DNA from: Granulicella sibirica
GTDB lineage: Bacteria; Acidobacteriota; Terriglobia; Terriglobales; Acidobacteriaceae
Assembly: GCF_004115155.1 (NCBI RefSeq)
Contig: NZ_RDSM01000002.1
Span: 434,001-498,000 of the forward strand
Length of the DNA stretch: 64,000 nucleotides
Direction: 5' to 3'
Position numbers and translations under genes: made by a program. Below, piece by piece: positions 53,363 through 62,019 of this stretch. Positions within the stretch are counted from its first letter, which is position 1. Each line of letters begins with the position of its first letter. The notes under the pieces are model-generated. The model ran no database searches. It was not told the origin of the DNA and worked only from the letters and a program-made list of their open reading frames with translations.

Positions 53363-54295
53363 TTGACCATGTACCGCAGTGTTCTTCGGCAAGTTCGACA
53401 TGTTCTTCCTCTCCTTTCGCTCGCTGTCGTCGTGTTTGGCTTGAACAATCTCCGGGCATTCGGGCAGTCCGCTTCCGCACCTTTGACTCCGATGGAAGGT
53501 TCCACGACCGATCCTGCGGCGCATGCAAAGATCGGCCTCAAACCTCCGGCGAACCCGAAGCTGCCTACTTTATTCCTGGTGGGGGATTCGACTGTTCGTA
53601 ATGGGCATGCTGATGGAGCCGGGGGGCAGTGGGGCGGGGGTGAGCCTTTGGCCGATTTCTTCGATACCTCGAAGATCAATGTCGACAATCGCGCGATTGG
53701 CGGCCGCAGCAGCCGTTCCTACATCATGGAGAATCAGTGGACTGAGACGCTTGCGCTGGTGAAGCCGGGCGACATCATCCTCTTTCAGTGGGGACACAAT
53801 GATGATGGGCCACTCGACGACCCTGCCCGAGCCCGCGGTACGCTCCGCGGCATCGGGGACGAGACGCAAGACGTCGATAACCCTATCCTGAAGATTCACG
53901 AGACCGTGCATTCGTATGGGTGGTATGTGCGGAAGTACGTGGTGGAGACGATCGCCGCCGGAGCGACTCCCGTTGTTTGCTCGCCGATTCCACGGAAGAT
54001 CTGGCAGGATGGGAAGGTTGTTCGGAATGGAGACAACTACGGCGGATGGGCTCGGATGATCGCGGAGCAGCAGCATGTAGCGTTTGTCGATCTGAACGAG
54101 ATCATCGCGCGCAAGTACGACGCGCTTGGACATACAGGAGTCGAACCGCTGTTCGCCGATCCCCATACGCATACGAGCAGGGCCGGAGCTGAACTCAACG
54201 CCGACGCCGTAGTGTCAGGCCTCAAGGCGCTTCCTAAGGATCCGCTCGCCGGGTTTTACTCGGCGAAAGGCGCGGCGGTTCAGGCATACAAGTAG
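53363..54295 (+). CDS. Exported SGNH hydrolase, rhamnogalacturonan acetylesterase-like
   Basis: About 310 residues; AAGGAG (53347-53352) is 10 nt before TTG 53363, while ATG 53369 is the other plausible start. A signal peptide (HVLPLLSLAVVVFGLNNLRAF) leads to a GDSL/SGNH domain: block I FLVGDSTVRNGHADG (nucleophile Ser), block II GG in NRAIGGRSSRSY, block III QWGHND (Asn) and block V DPHTHTSRAGAELNA (Asp and His). This matches RhgT/YesT-type enzymes that deacetylate pectin rhamnogalacturonan. Periplasmic or secreted; plant polysaccharide use suits a soil acidobacterium. Confidence 0.85.
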   Translation: MTMYRSVLRQVRHVLPLLSLAVVVFGLNNLRAFGQSASAPLTPMEGSTTDPAAHAKIGLKPPANPKLPTLFLVGDSTVRNGHADGAGGQWGGGEPLADFFDTSKINVDNRAIGGRSSRSYIMENQWTETLALVKPGDIILFQWGHNDDGPLDDPARARGTLRGIGDETQDVDNPILKIHETVHSYGWYVRKYVVETIAAGATPVVCSPIPRKIWQDGKVVRNGDNYGGWARMIAEQQHVAFVDLNEIIARKYDALGHTGVEPLFADPHTHTSRAGAELNADAVVSGLKALPKDPLAGFYSAKGAAVQAYK

Positions 54296-54302
54296 CAGCG
54301 GC

Positions 54303-54764
54303 CTAGAGCGTTGCACCCTCGAGGTCTACATTCTGCCAGTCGCCGTGTTCGATCCCGGCGCGGATCTGGGCTGGAGTCCTGCCCTTCTTCGTCTGCTGAT
54401 AGCTGTAAACTGCTTCCTTCATGCAGGTAGAGCAGGCAGCGCCGTGAGTGCCTTCAAAACAGCTATGCAAGCTGTTGTGACCCATTTCGCGGTCGCAGCG
54501 GCAGTAGCACGGCTCCTGGTGGAGGACTGCCGGGATCTTCGCAGCCATCTTGTAGACGGTTACCTGGTAAGGGTGCGCGAAGTAGGGGCCAGCGAGCTGG
54601 TTTCCACTCAGCACAGGAGGTAGAGGCTTTGAGGCGGGAAGGGCGTTGTAGGCGGGAACATCGTCCGATGGATTCGACCATTGCGCCGAGGCGGCCAGAG
54701 TTGCCAAGGCGAGAGCCGCACACCCTGCAATACGCTTTGCCAGAGAAGTCATACCCAACATCAT
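54303..54764 (-). CDS. Exported CYCxC-motif protein
   Basis: About 153 residues from ATG 54764 (ATGs at 54761 and 54752 are alternatives). Signal peptide (RIAGCAALALATLAASAQ). The C-terminal half has the Cys/His-rich core PCYCRCDREMGHNSLHSCFE and then HGAACSTCMKEAVYSYQQTK, the PCYCxC family thought to bind metal; its role is not established. It is followed by an amphipathic tail (AQIRAGIEHGDW). Preceded by a leader carrying a terminator-like hairpin (54809-54845), suggesting regulated readthrough. Confidence 0.72.
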   Translation of the reverse strand: MMLGMTSLAKRIAGCAALALATLAASAQWSNPSDDVPAYNALPASKPLPPVLSGNQLAGPYFAHPYQVTVYKMAAKIPAVLHQEPCYCRCDREMGHNSLHSCFEGTHGAACSTCMKEAVYSYQQTKKGRTPAQIRAGIEHGDWQNVDLEGATL

Positions 54765-54808
54765 AAAGCTTCGCTTGGGGCCGGTTCCGCGGTGCCGGTC
54801 GCCAGCGC

Positions 54809-54845
54809 AAAAAAAAGGCGGCATGAACGGTGATTTGTCCATGCC
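54809..54845 (-). terminator. Hairpin plus U8 in the leader of the CYCxC gene (attenuator candidate)
   Basis: On the minus strand, GGCATGGAC and GTTCATGCC form a 9-bp stem with one mismatch, followed by GCC and eight U residues (plus-strand A-run 54809-54816). It lies 45 nt before the predicted start and about 175 nt after the pterin dehydratase stop, so it can be either that gene's terminator or an attenuator for the CYCxC gene. The intervening 54846-54960 has further inverted repeats (CCGGCACTTGAGTCTGGCAG and neighbours). Confidence 0.55.
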
Positions 54846-55020
54846 GGGAGGCCAGTGACGCAACTTGCTTCGCTCGGACTGCCAGACTCAAGTGCCGGTC
54901 GAGAACTTTCGGATCCACAAACTACGTGTTCCTGTAGAAAGAGATTAGCACATATCCTCTATCTCATAGAAGGCTACGAATAAAAGAAAGTTGTGAGGGC
55001 GAGATCTCCCCCTTCGGTCT

Positions 55021-55311
55021 TCAGTTTTTTGGAGGAAAAACTCTGTCCAGCTCCGCCGCCATTCTTGCGTCCCGCCTTGTCAGGCATCCGGCGTCGTGTG
55101 AGATCAAAGTCAAACGCACTTTGTTATATCGAATATCGAAATCTGGATGGTGATCCGCAGCCTCGGCGATTCCGGCCACCAGATTCACGAAGACCATCGC
55201 TTCGGTAAAGTTAGCGAAGATCCAGTCCCGAACGATCTTGCCGTCGATGGGGGTCCACGATCTGTGTCCCTCGAGGAACGTTTCGATTTCTTCTGTTGAA
55301 AGGGTTTTCAT
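55021..55311 (-). CDS. Pterin-4-alpha-carbinolamine dehydratase
   Basis: 96 residues from ATG 55311. Conserved core EAADHHPDFDIRYNKVRLTL with the HH pair and Pro, followed by ISHDAGCLTRRD with the third His region: the family that dehydrates 4a-hydroxytetrahydrobiopterin (PhhB/DCoH). Cytosolic. It follows the HD-GYP gene by 10 bp in the same direction. A role in phenylalanine hydroxylase cofactor recycling is family knowledge; the partner enzyme is not in the window. Confidence 0.85.
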   Translation of the reverse strand: MKTLSTEEIETFLEGHRSWTPIDGKIVRDWIFANFTEAMVFVNLVAGIAEAADHHPDFDIRYNKVRLTLISHDAGCLTRRDARMAAELDRVFPPKN

Positions 55312-55321
55312 GCCCCCGATG

Positions 55322-56334
55322 CTATCCGACCTTTGCTGCGTGGGAATAAGGCGTCGGATGGAACAGTTTTGAGGGGGCAGTGCGATCACCACGCTTTCCG
55401 ACCTCGCTGCGGAGGTCTACCCAGACGTCTAGAGGAATCGTCGTAAAGACTCTCACCAGGATGGGGTCGAACTGTTGGCCGGAACAGCGCACGATCTCCT
55501 CGCGCGCGTCGGCGAAACTGCGGGCGCGCCGGTAGGGGCGGTCGGAGGTCATGGCATCCATGGTGTCCGCGATGGCGAAGATGCGGGCTCCAAGAGGAAT
55601 CTCATCGCCCCTTAGGCCGCGCGGATAACCGCTTCCGTCGAACTGCTCCTGATGAGCGTGGACGATGAGCGAGGCCTCCAGCAGGAAGGGTATTTTGCGA
55701 ACCATCTCGTAGCCGCGGGCGCAGTGCTCCCGCATGATGAGCGTCTCCTCCTCGGTCAGTCTGCCGGGCTTGAGGAGGATGGAATCCGGTGTGGCGATCT
55801 TCCCGATGTCATGGAGGAAAGCTCCGCGGGAGATTGTCTTCAGCTCTTCTCCGCCGAGCCCAAGTTCACGAGCGAGTTCGATGGTGTAGGCGGTGACTCG
55901 GCGGGAATGGCCTTCGGTTTCTTCGTCGCGAAGGTCGAGGGCGTCACCCATGGCTTCGATCGTAATGTCGTAGCTGCGTTCCAGATCCTGCAGGGTTTCA
56001 CGAAGACGCGAAGTCCGTGCGGAGACCAGCTCCTCGAGGCTATGACGGTAGAGGGCGTTCTGCCGTTTAAGTACGCCGTGCTCGATAGCGCGGCGGACGA
56101 CGATGTCGAGTTGCGAACGCTCGAAGGGCTTCAGGAGGTAGTCGATGGCGCCGCGACGGAAAGAGTTGGTCACGACATGGATGTCATGGAGCCTTGCTCG
56201 TGGAGAAGGAGGTTGAGCGCCTCTTGTGCGCTTGCTGCGACGAATACCCGGTATCCACTCCGCTCGAGCAGCGCGGCGACGATGCTTCGGACCGACGGTT
56301 CGTCGTCCACCACGAGGATTCGTTCGTGCGCCAT
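55322..56334 (-). pseudogene. HD-GYP domain response regulator with disrupted receiver
   Basis: ATG 56334 opens a receiver start (ERILVVDDEPSVRSIVAALL, then AASAQEALNLLLHEQGS) that hits a stop soon after. In another frame the gene resumes HDIHVVTNSFRRGAIDYLLK, the receiver's end, followed by the linker helix and a complete HD-GYP domain: EGHSRRVTAY, HDIGKIATPDSILLKPG, HAHQEQFDGSGYPRGLRGDE, DTMDAMTSDRPYR. About 30 receiver residues, including the phospho-acceptor Asp, are missing, with a frame change. HD-GYP proteins hydrolyse cyclic di-GMP; the catalytic part might still be made from an internal start. Confidence 0.7.
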
Positions 56335-56431
56335 TCAGGCTCCTGCGCCGATTTGGTGCGGTTGCGATGTCCGTAAACTCCGCGGGGGACGGGCCCTCAA
56401 CCTTTATCGGCGCGAGGTGCAATTGCGTGAG

Positions 56432-57865
56432 CTATGGCTTCGCGCCCGCTTTGGTTTCTTCTTGAGCTGCACGTCGTTTGGCGCCCCAGCCTTCTTTGGT
56501 CACCTGGCGAGAACGACCCAGGGCGAGAGCGTCCTCGGGGACGGATTCAGTGATGCAGGAGCCGGCGGCGACGTACGCACCGGTCCCGATCTCAATGGGC
56601 GCAATGAGGGTGGAATCGGAGCCGATGAAGACGCGGTCCCCGATGACGGTTGTGTGCTTGTTGACTCCGTCGTAGTTGCACGTAATTGCTCCCGCGCCGA
56701 TGTTGACTCCAGAGCCGATGACGGCGTCTCCGAGATAGGAGAGATGGTTGGCTTTCGAGTCCTTGCCGATGGTGATCTTCTTGGTCTCGACGAAGTTGCC
56801 GATGTGAGCCTGCTCGCCGATACGGCTCTCGGGGCGGAGGTGCGCGTACGGGCCGATGAGGGCACCGTCTCCGATTTCGGCCTGGTCGAAGATGCAGCCG
56901 TTGCGGACAAGGACGGAATCTCCGAGTAGGGATGACTGAATAACCGAGTAGGAGCGGACGCGGCACTCGGAGCCGATACGGGTTGCACCGAGCAACTGGA
57001 CGTAAGGTTCGATGACGGTGTCGGGACCGACTTCCACCTGGGCGTCGATGACACAGGTTTCGGGGCGGAAGATCGTTACGCCCTGGGCCATGAGGCGCCG
57101 AGCGGTGGCGAGGCGCATGGCTGCGTCGAGGTGCATCATCTCAGCGATGGTATTGGCTCCGAGCACCTCATCTACGCTGTCAGCCTTGACGGCGACGACG
57201 CGTTCTCCGTCCTCGACGAGCATTGCGGCGACGTCGGTGAGGTAGAACTCGCCGTGGGCGTTGTTGGTGGAGAGAGAATCGAGCTTGCCGAAGAGCTTGG
57301 CGGTTTCGAAGCAGTAGATGCCAGAGTTGATCTCGGGTGAGCCGAGTTGTTCGGGCGTGAGGGACTTCTGCTCGACGATGGCGGTGACCGCAGGTCCCTC
57401 GGGGGTGGCGCGGAGGACGCGTCCGTAGCCGGTTGGATCGGGCGGAACGGCGGTGAGGATGGTCATTGCGGCCTGCTCGGCGAGGTGGACTTCGCAGATG
57501 GAGCGGATTGTTTCGGGCCGGATGAGCGGGACATCACCGCTGAGGACGAGGAGATGCTTCGGGTGCTCGGCACCTGACATCGCGAACCAGGCTTTGACCA
57601 TCTGGAGCGCATGGCCCGTTCCGCGCTGTTCCTGCTGGAGGACGAAACCTACGCCGGTGGAGGCGACTGCGTTGCGGACACGTTCGGACTCATGGCCGAC
57701 GATGCAGTAGATGTTCTCGGCGGGAACTACTGTTTTGGCTGCTGCGATGACGTGCAGGAGGAGAGCTTGTCCGCCGATTTCGTGCAGCACCTTGGGTCTC
57801 TTGCTCTTCAGCCGTGTTCCTTTGCCCGCGGCCATGATGGCGATTGCAAATCCTGACAGCTCCAT
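56432..57865 (-). CDS. glmU: Bifunctional GlmU (UDP-GlcNAc pyrophosphorylase / GlcN-1-P acetyltransferase)
   Basis: 477 residues from ATG 57865 (GGAG 7 nt upstream; ATG 57877 is a longer frame). N-terminal nucleotidyltransferase signature AIMAAGKGTRLKSKRPKVLH, with GTGHALQ and the LSGDVPLI loop; C-terminal left-handed beta-helix with hexapeptide repeats (IGDGALIGPYAHLRPESRIG, KKITIGKDSKANHLSYLGDA, GAGAITCNYDG) and the acetyl-CoA end. It makes UDP-GlcNAc, the substrate of peptidoglycan synthesis and of the BshA at 351-1511. Length and motif content normal. Confidence 0.93.
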   Translation of the reverse strand: MELSGFAIAIMAAGKGTRLKSKRPKVLHEIGGQALLLHVIAAAKTVVPAENIYCIVGHESERVRNAVASTGVGFVLQQEQRGTGHALQMVKAWFAMSGAEHPKHLLVLSGDVPLIRPETIRSICEVHLAEQAAMTILTAVPPDPTGYGRVLRATPEGPAVTAIVEQKSLTPEQLGSPEINSGIYCFETAKLFGKLDSLSTNNAHGEFYLTDVAAMLVEDGERVVAVKADSVDEVLGANTIAEMMHLDAAMRLATARRLMAQGVTIFRPETCVIDAQVEVGPDTVIEPYVQLLGATRIGSECRVRSYSVIQSSLLGDSVLVRNGCIFDQAEIGDGALIGPYAHLRPESRIGEQAHIGNFVETKKITIGKDSKANHLSYLGDAVIGSGVNIGAGAITCNYDGVNKHTTVIGDRVFIGSDSTLIAPIEIGTGAYVAAGSCITESVPEDALALGRSRQVTKEGWGAKRRAAQEETKAGAKP

Positions 57866-57943
57866 AATGCGCTCCAATCACCCGCTATCTTCTCATGTGG
57901 GGGAGCTTGTCGGGGGCTGGCATGAGAGGGTTAGAGTAAGGGT

Positions 57944-59284
57944 GTGCGTGAAGACCCTCGACTCATTCTCATTACGCTGCTGGTGGAGCTCGGCGTTGCT
58001 GCTGCGTTCTCGAGCTCGCTGGCACGCTCTAAAGACTTTAAAAATCTCATCCTGCTGCCACACCGGACGTTTCGGCAGTCGCTCAAGATTGTGGCGATGA
58101 TCTGCGGACCGTTGACGCTTGGGGTTTGGATTCGGGTGAGTGTGCCGAACTTCCTTGCGGCTGATATCTCCTATGAGGCGACGATTCTGCTCGCGGTTTT
58201 GCTTGGGCCTGGAGCGGCGATGATCGGTGGAGCTGCACTGGCTCTGCCTGCGGTGTGGCATCACGAGTATCTGGCGCTTCCGGTAAACCTGATCGTGGCT
58301 GGTTTGTTCGGATCGGCGGCGAAGTTCGCCAATATGGAGGATGTGTGGTCGTTCTCGCCGATGATCGACCTGAGCATTTACCGCTGGGTGACGAGGAATC
58401 TGCGGCGTCCGCATCTGGATCGGCAGATTCTGTTCCTGGTGCTGATTACGGTTGTTCAGTTCGCGATGAGCGTCGTGTCTCGCTTCTATCCGAGAAGGTT
58501 CTTCGAACTGCATTCGGATCAATGGCTGGTGGAGGTGGCGATCTGCTTCTCGGCGCCTGTCGTGGTTGGGATTCCACTGAAGATCTGGAATGCGATTCGG
58601 ATTGAGCGAAAACTGGAGGAACAGGCAAGATTGCTGCTCGAGGCGAGGCTCGATGCGTTGACTCGGCAGATCAATCCGCACTTTCTCTTCAATACTCTGA
58701 ACAGCATTACATCGCTTGTTCGCGTGAAGCCTGAACTTGCGCGCGAGATGATCGTGAAGCTAGCGAATATTCTTCGAGTTCTGCTGAAGGATCGTGAGGC
58801 TTTTGTGCCGTTCTCAGAGGAACTCGCGTTCACGGATGATTACCTCGACATCGAGGTCGTTCGCTTCGGCGATAAGTTACGTGTCGTGAAAGAGATAGCT
58901 GCTGAGACCATGCATGTCGTCGTTCCGAGCATGCTGCTGCAGCCGTTGATCGAAAACAGTATCAAACATGGGCTGGAGCCCCGGATCAGCGGAGGAACGG
59001 TCACTTTGCGGAGTAGGGTGGTGGGGGGAAGGCTGGTACTAGAGGTGGAGGATGATGGGGTGGGGATGGCTCCGGAGAGGAATACACCATCGCCGGTGAG
59101 CGGATTGGTCAGACCGGGGACAGGGATCGGGATGAGGAATGTTCGGGAGAGAATGCAGGTGCTCTATGGGGATGAGGCAGAAATGGAGATGGTGAGTCGT
59201 CCGGGACGGGGGACTATGGTCAGGCTTTGCATGCCGATCCTGGAGGCGGGTGCTGCGGTTTGGGGGGCGGAGCGGCGATTTTGA
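57944..59284 (+). CDS. LytS/YehU-type sensor histidine kinase
   Basis: 446 residues, GTG start at 57944. The N-terminal half has about six hydrophobic segments (ILITLLVELGVAAAFSSSLA, AMICGPLTLGVWIRV, ATILLAVLLGPGAAMIGGAA, QILFLVLITVVQFAMSVVSR). The kinase is of the His_kinase/HATPase type: LDALTRQINPHFLFNTLNSI (His246), LLQPLIENSIKHGLEPRISG (N-box), DDGVGM and GTGIGMRNVRERMQ. Such kinases normally pair with a LytTR response regulator, but none is adjacent, so the partner is elsewhere. Inner membrane. Confidence 0.87.
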   Translation: MREDPRLILITLLVELGVAAAFSSSLARSKDFKNLILLPHRTFRQSLKIVAMICGPLTLGVWIRVSVPNFLAADISYEATILLAVLLGPGAAMIGGAALALPAVWHHEYLALPVNLIVAGLFGSAAKFANMEDVWSFSPMIDLSIYRWVTRNLRRPHLDRQILFLVLITVVQFAMSVVSRFYPRRFFELHSDQWLVEVAICFSAPVVVGIPLKIWNAIRIERKLEEQARLLLEARLDALTRQINPHFLFNTLNSITSLVRVKPELAREMIVKLANILRVLLKDREAFVPFSEELAFTDDYLDIEVVRFGDKLRVVKEIAAETMHVVVPSMLLQPLIENSIKHGLEPRISGGTVTLRSRVVGGRLVLEVEDDGVGMAPERNTPSPVSGLVRPGTGIGMRNVRERMQVLYGDEAEMEMVSRPGRGTMVRLCMPILEAGAAVWGAERRF

Positions 59285-59328
59285 AGACACTCTGTTGGTA
59301 AAGACTCCTGCGATAAAGGTGCGATAGG

Positions 59329-59994
59329 CTATTGGGCGTTACGGTGCTCATCGAGCAGGGCAGCCTGCTGGGGAGTCATCTCTTTGCGAATCTGGAGGAG
59401 CATGTGAGCATTTGCCTTCTCTAACTCGCCTCTTGCCTGGGTAACACGGTCGATCTGCTGGAAGATCTCGTTTTCATCGAGGTTCTTGCCGCGCGTGCTC
59501 TTTTCCAGTTTCGACTCCTCGTGCTGGAGGTTCTTGTATAGCTTGACGAGGGTTCCCTTGTTGGCTCCGAAGACGTCGTCCATGCGGTGCTGCTGGTTGG
59601 AGTCGATGCCGAGGGAGTGGGCGAACTGGGGGTCATCCCACCAGCGGCCGGGTGGGCCTAGCTGGAGGCCTCCGCGCATGGTGCTGGAGGTGGGGCCTCC
59701 GCCGGGTTGTCCACCGGGGGGCGGGGAGGTGCGGTTGTCGGGAGCGTCGTTGCCCATGGGGCCTCGAGACATGCCTCCCGGTCCAGCCATGCTGCCCGGA
59801 CCGCCTGGGCCGCTGGGGCCTCCTGGTCCACCCATGCCCCCGCCTCCGCCGGGACCACCGCCTGGGCCTCCGCCTCCGCGCTGCGCGAGGGCGTGAGAGC
59901 CGGGGCAGACGAAGGCGGCCGCCAGCAGGAGGAGGGGAACGAGACGGCGCACGAGACCGGAAGCGGGCCTCGGCGTATGGGGGGCGAAGGGCAT
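59329..59994 (-). CDS. Periplasmic Spy/CpxP-like protein with Gly/Pro-rich region
   Basis: 221 residues. Signal peptide (RLVPLLLLAAAFVCPGSHALA), then a long low-complexity Gly-Pro stretch (residues about 40-105, GGPGG/MGGPGG repeats), then an all-helical region (FAHSLGIDSNQQHRMDDVFG, KLYKNLQHEESKLEKSTRG, ARGELEKANAHMLLQIRKEM) ending TPQQAALLDEHR, the LTxxQ-like motif of Spy/CpxP/zinc-resistance proteins. ATG overlaps the anti-sigma stop (TAATG), so it is the third gene of the sigma operon. A periplasmic chaperone or stress-sensing role is inferred. Confidence 0.75.
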   Translation of the reverse strand: MPFAPHTPRPASGLVRRLVPLLLLAAAFVCPGSHALAQRGGGGPGGGPGGGGGMGGPGGPSGPGGPGSMAGPGGMSRGPMGNDAPDNRTSPPPGGQPGGGPTSSTMRGGLQLGPPGRWWDDPQFAHSLGIDSNQQHRMDDVFGANKGTLVKLYKNLQHEESKLEKSTRGKNLDENEIFQQIDRVTQARGELEKANAHMLLQIRKEMTPQQAALLDEHRNAQ

Positions 59995-60551
59995 TAGTCT
60001 TTCAGCCTCGACGAAGCGGAGTGGCGCTGGCTGGTTTTGGGCTCATACTCGTCGAGCGGTGAGGGCGTGGGGCGGTAGAGCTCCGAGTTGATGGCGGCCA
60101 GCATGGCGTTGTCGCTGGCGATCTCGTCCTGGCGGGCGGTGTTCGCCCTTGGGTTCTGGGCTTGCGAGGTCGATGCCTGATTCGGCAGCGTCTTCACGGA
60201 ACGGTAGTGGATTCCCAGGGTGAGCGCGAGAGCGACCACGAAGGCGAACGTCGCGGAGACCGCGAGCGATCCAAGTGAGCCGAAGCCTCCGAACGAGAAC
60301 TTCCTGCGTGGAATCTCGAGCGGCATGGAGTTGGAACGGGCTTCGGACCAGGCGAGGGAGGCCTTGTTGAAGGCTCCGATGGTTGAGCGGAACTCGGCGA
60401 GTTGCTCGCTGCACTCTATGCAGGACGCGAGGTGCAGATCGGATGCGGGGGTGGAGAGCCCGAGGAGAACGTCGTTGAGATCGTCTTCCGATAGATGAGA
60501 GATGGGGGATGCGTGGGTACCGGCGGAGTGCTTCAGGGAATCAGGGTTCAT
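59994..60551 (-). CDS. Anti-sigma factor (zinc-finger type)
   Basis: 185 residues. Zinc-binding anti-sigma core HLASCIECSEQLAEF (H-x3-C-x2-C) near residue 40, then a single membrane helix (LGSLAVSATFAFVVALALTLG, about 95-115) and a periplasmic tail rich in Gln/Ser. Start ATG 60551 overlaps the sigma factor stop as ATGA, the classic coupling of sigma/anti-sigma pairs. It should hold the ECF sigma factor at the membrane until an envelope signal releases it. Confidence 0.82.
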   Translation of the reverse strand: MNPDSLKHSAGTHASPISHLSEDDLNDVLLGLSTPASDLHLASCIECSEQLAEFRSTIGAFNKASLAWSEARSNSMPLEIPRRKFSFGGFGSLGSLAVSATFAFVVALALTLGIHYRSVKTLPNQASTSQAQNPRANTARQDEIASDNAMLAAINSELYRPTPSPLDEYEPKTSQRHSASSRLKD

Positions 60552-61186
60552 GGCTTGGCTCCTAACTGGCCGCGCACCGCTTTGAGAGCGCGATGGAGGT
60601 GCGTTTTGACCGTGTTGACGGGCATGTTCATGGCCTCTGAGATCTCCTGGAGTTGCATGTCGTCGGAAAACTTCATGAGGAAGACGGTTCTCTGGTTGAA
60701 GGAAAGATTATCAAGAACGGAGGACAGACGCGCTACCTGTTCCTTGGCGATGAGCTGGGCTTCCTGGGTGCTGCGGTCGGAGGCAACGAACGAGGCTACG
60801 TCGCTGACGTCGACGGCGGTGGCCTTGGCCTGTTTCCAGAACTTGAATTTCTGGGTGCGCTGGTGGTCGCGGATGAGGTTCACGGCGATGCTGGTGAGCC
60901 AGGTGTTGACGCTGGAGTCGCCACGGAAGCTTTCGCGTGCGTTGTAGGCCTTGAGGAGGCAATCCTGGGTGATGGTCTCGGCGAGGTCGCGGTCTCCGGT
61001 GGAGAAGGTGACGAAACGCAGGACGCGGGCGCGATAGGTCCGGACAAGTGCGTCGATATCGTCCAACTCGCTGATGGCGCGTCCTCGGTGCTCCGTGGCG
61101 ATTGTAGCGCCGGGCGATGAGGCTTTGACCTCATCGGGGAGGAAAGGTTTGAAGACTGGAATCTGGGGAAAGGTTTCGCTGGTCAC
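60548..61186 (-). CDS. ECF RNA polymerase sigma factor
   Basis: 212 residues from GTG 61186; the reading frame is open far upstream, but only this part has sigma-factor character. Region 2 (LVRTYRARVLRFVTFSTGDR, AETITQDCLLKAYNARESFR, WLTSIAVNLIRDHQR) and region 4 (DNLSFNQRTVFLMKFSDDMQ, LQEISEAMNMPVNTVKTHLH) are complete. No region 3. Overlaps its anti-sigma factor by 4 bp. Controls an envelope-related regulon by inference from its neighbours. Confidence 0.85.
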   Translation of the reverse strand: MTSETFPQIPVFKPFLPDEVKASSPGATIATEHRGRAISELDDIDALVRTYRARVLRFVTFSTGDRDLAETITQDCLLKAYNARESFRGDSSVNTWLTSIAVNLIRDHQRTQKFKFWKQAKATAVDVSDVASFVASDRSTQEAQLIAKEQVARLSSVLDNLSFNQRTVFLMKFSDDMQLQEISEAMNMPVNTVKTHLHRALKAVRGQLGAKP

Positions 61187-61293
61187 GCCGGTTATCGCCC
61201 CTCGCTGAAGTAGACGGGGGTTTGTGACCGAGAGATTACGGGTGACCGGGGAAGATTTCCGCGGCGGGTAGAGGGGGATGGATGTGGCGTGGC

Positions 61294-61863
61294 TCACTTG
61301 GTCATACCTCCGTGGAAGTGATAGGCGACGCCGAAGGAAAAGACGTTGGGATTGAGGCCGTGGGCGGGGAAGCTGGGCCAGCGCTGATACTCGTAGTCGA
61401 TGAGGCGGAGGTTGATGCCGGGACGGAGCTTGAAGTCGAGGCCACCGCCGAGGGTGTACGTGTTGTAAGCGAGGTTGGCGACCTCGACGGACTGGCCTGA
61501 GGCGTTGGTGCCGGGGAAGTTGAAGACGCCTCGTCCGTAGAGGGCTTTGCCGTAGGGGGCGAAGCGCTGCCTTACAGCGAAGACGAAGCGGGGGCCGATC
61601 TCGTAGGTGCGTTCGTAGAGGACGGGGTATGGGCCGGAGAGCTGGTGGAAGTCGATCTCGAGGCCGAGGTGGTGAGCTACGTCGAGGTCTCCGTAGAAGC
61701 CGTAACCGTGCCAGACGTTGGTGCCGTAGTCGGGGATTGCTCCGGAGACGGAGACGCCTAGCTGGAGGTCGGCTATGCGGCTGGCGGTGGGGGTGGCCTG
61801 AGCGTGTGACTTGGGTAAGGCTGCGATGAGGAAGAGAAGGAGGAGGATCAGGCGGTGGGACAT
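61294..61863 (-). CDS. Outer-membrane beta-barrel protein
   Basis: 189 residues. Signal peptide (RLILLLLFLIAALPKSHAQA) and alternating-hydrophobic strands of an OmpA/OmpX-type barrel (YGFYGDLDVAHHLGLEIDFH, YEIGPRFVFAVRQRFAPYGK, YTLGGGLDFKLRPGINLRLI), ending FSFGVAYHFHGG. Upstream of the sigma operon, same strand, 107 bp away, so it could be cotranscribed or a target of that sigma factor. Function unknown. Confidence 0.78.
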   Translation of the reverse strand: MSHRLILLLLFLIAALPKSHAQATPTASRIADLQLGVSVSGAIPDYGTNVWHGYGFYGDLDVAHHLGLEIDFHQLSGPYPVLYERTYEIGPRFVFAVRQRFAPYGKALYGRGVFNFPGTNASGQSVEVANLAYNTYTLGGGLDFKLRPGINLRLIDYEYQRWPSFPAHGLNPNVFSFGVAYHFHGGMTK

Positions 61864-62019
61864 GGGTGCTCCTTACCGGGGTGCTTGGGAGTTCTGGTTC
61901 TGCGACGGGGGCGCTGTGAAAAGGTAAAGACAAAGGCCAAGGAAGAAGAATCCTCTTCGCGAATGACAGCCGGAGAGAAACGGTAACGGCGACCGCGATG
62001 CCGGCCAAGGCGTGGTGGT

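Noticed and set aside
55652..56929. A 425-residue plus-strand reading frame across the HD-GYP and glmU genes
   Set aside because: It lies entirely opposite recognised genes, has no domain and no ribosome binding site.
61187..62008. N-terminal extension of the ECF sigma factor
   Set aside because: An open Arg/Pro-rich frame without sigma character, antisense to or overlapping the beta-barrel gene; normal family length is reached from GTG 61186.
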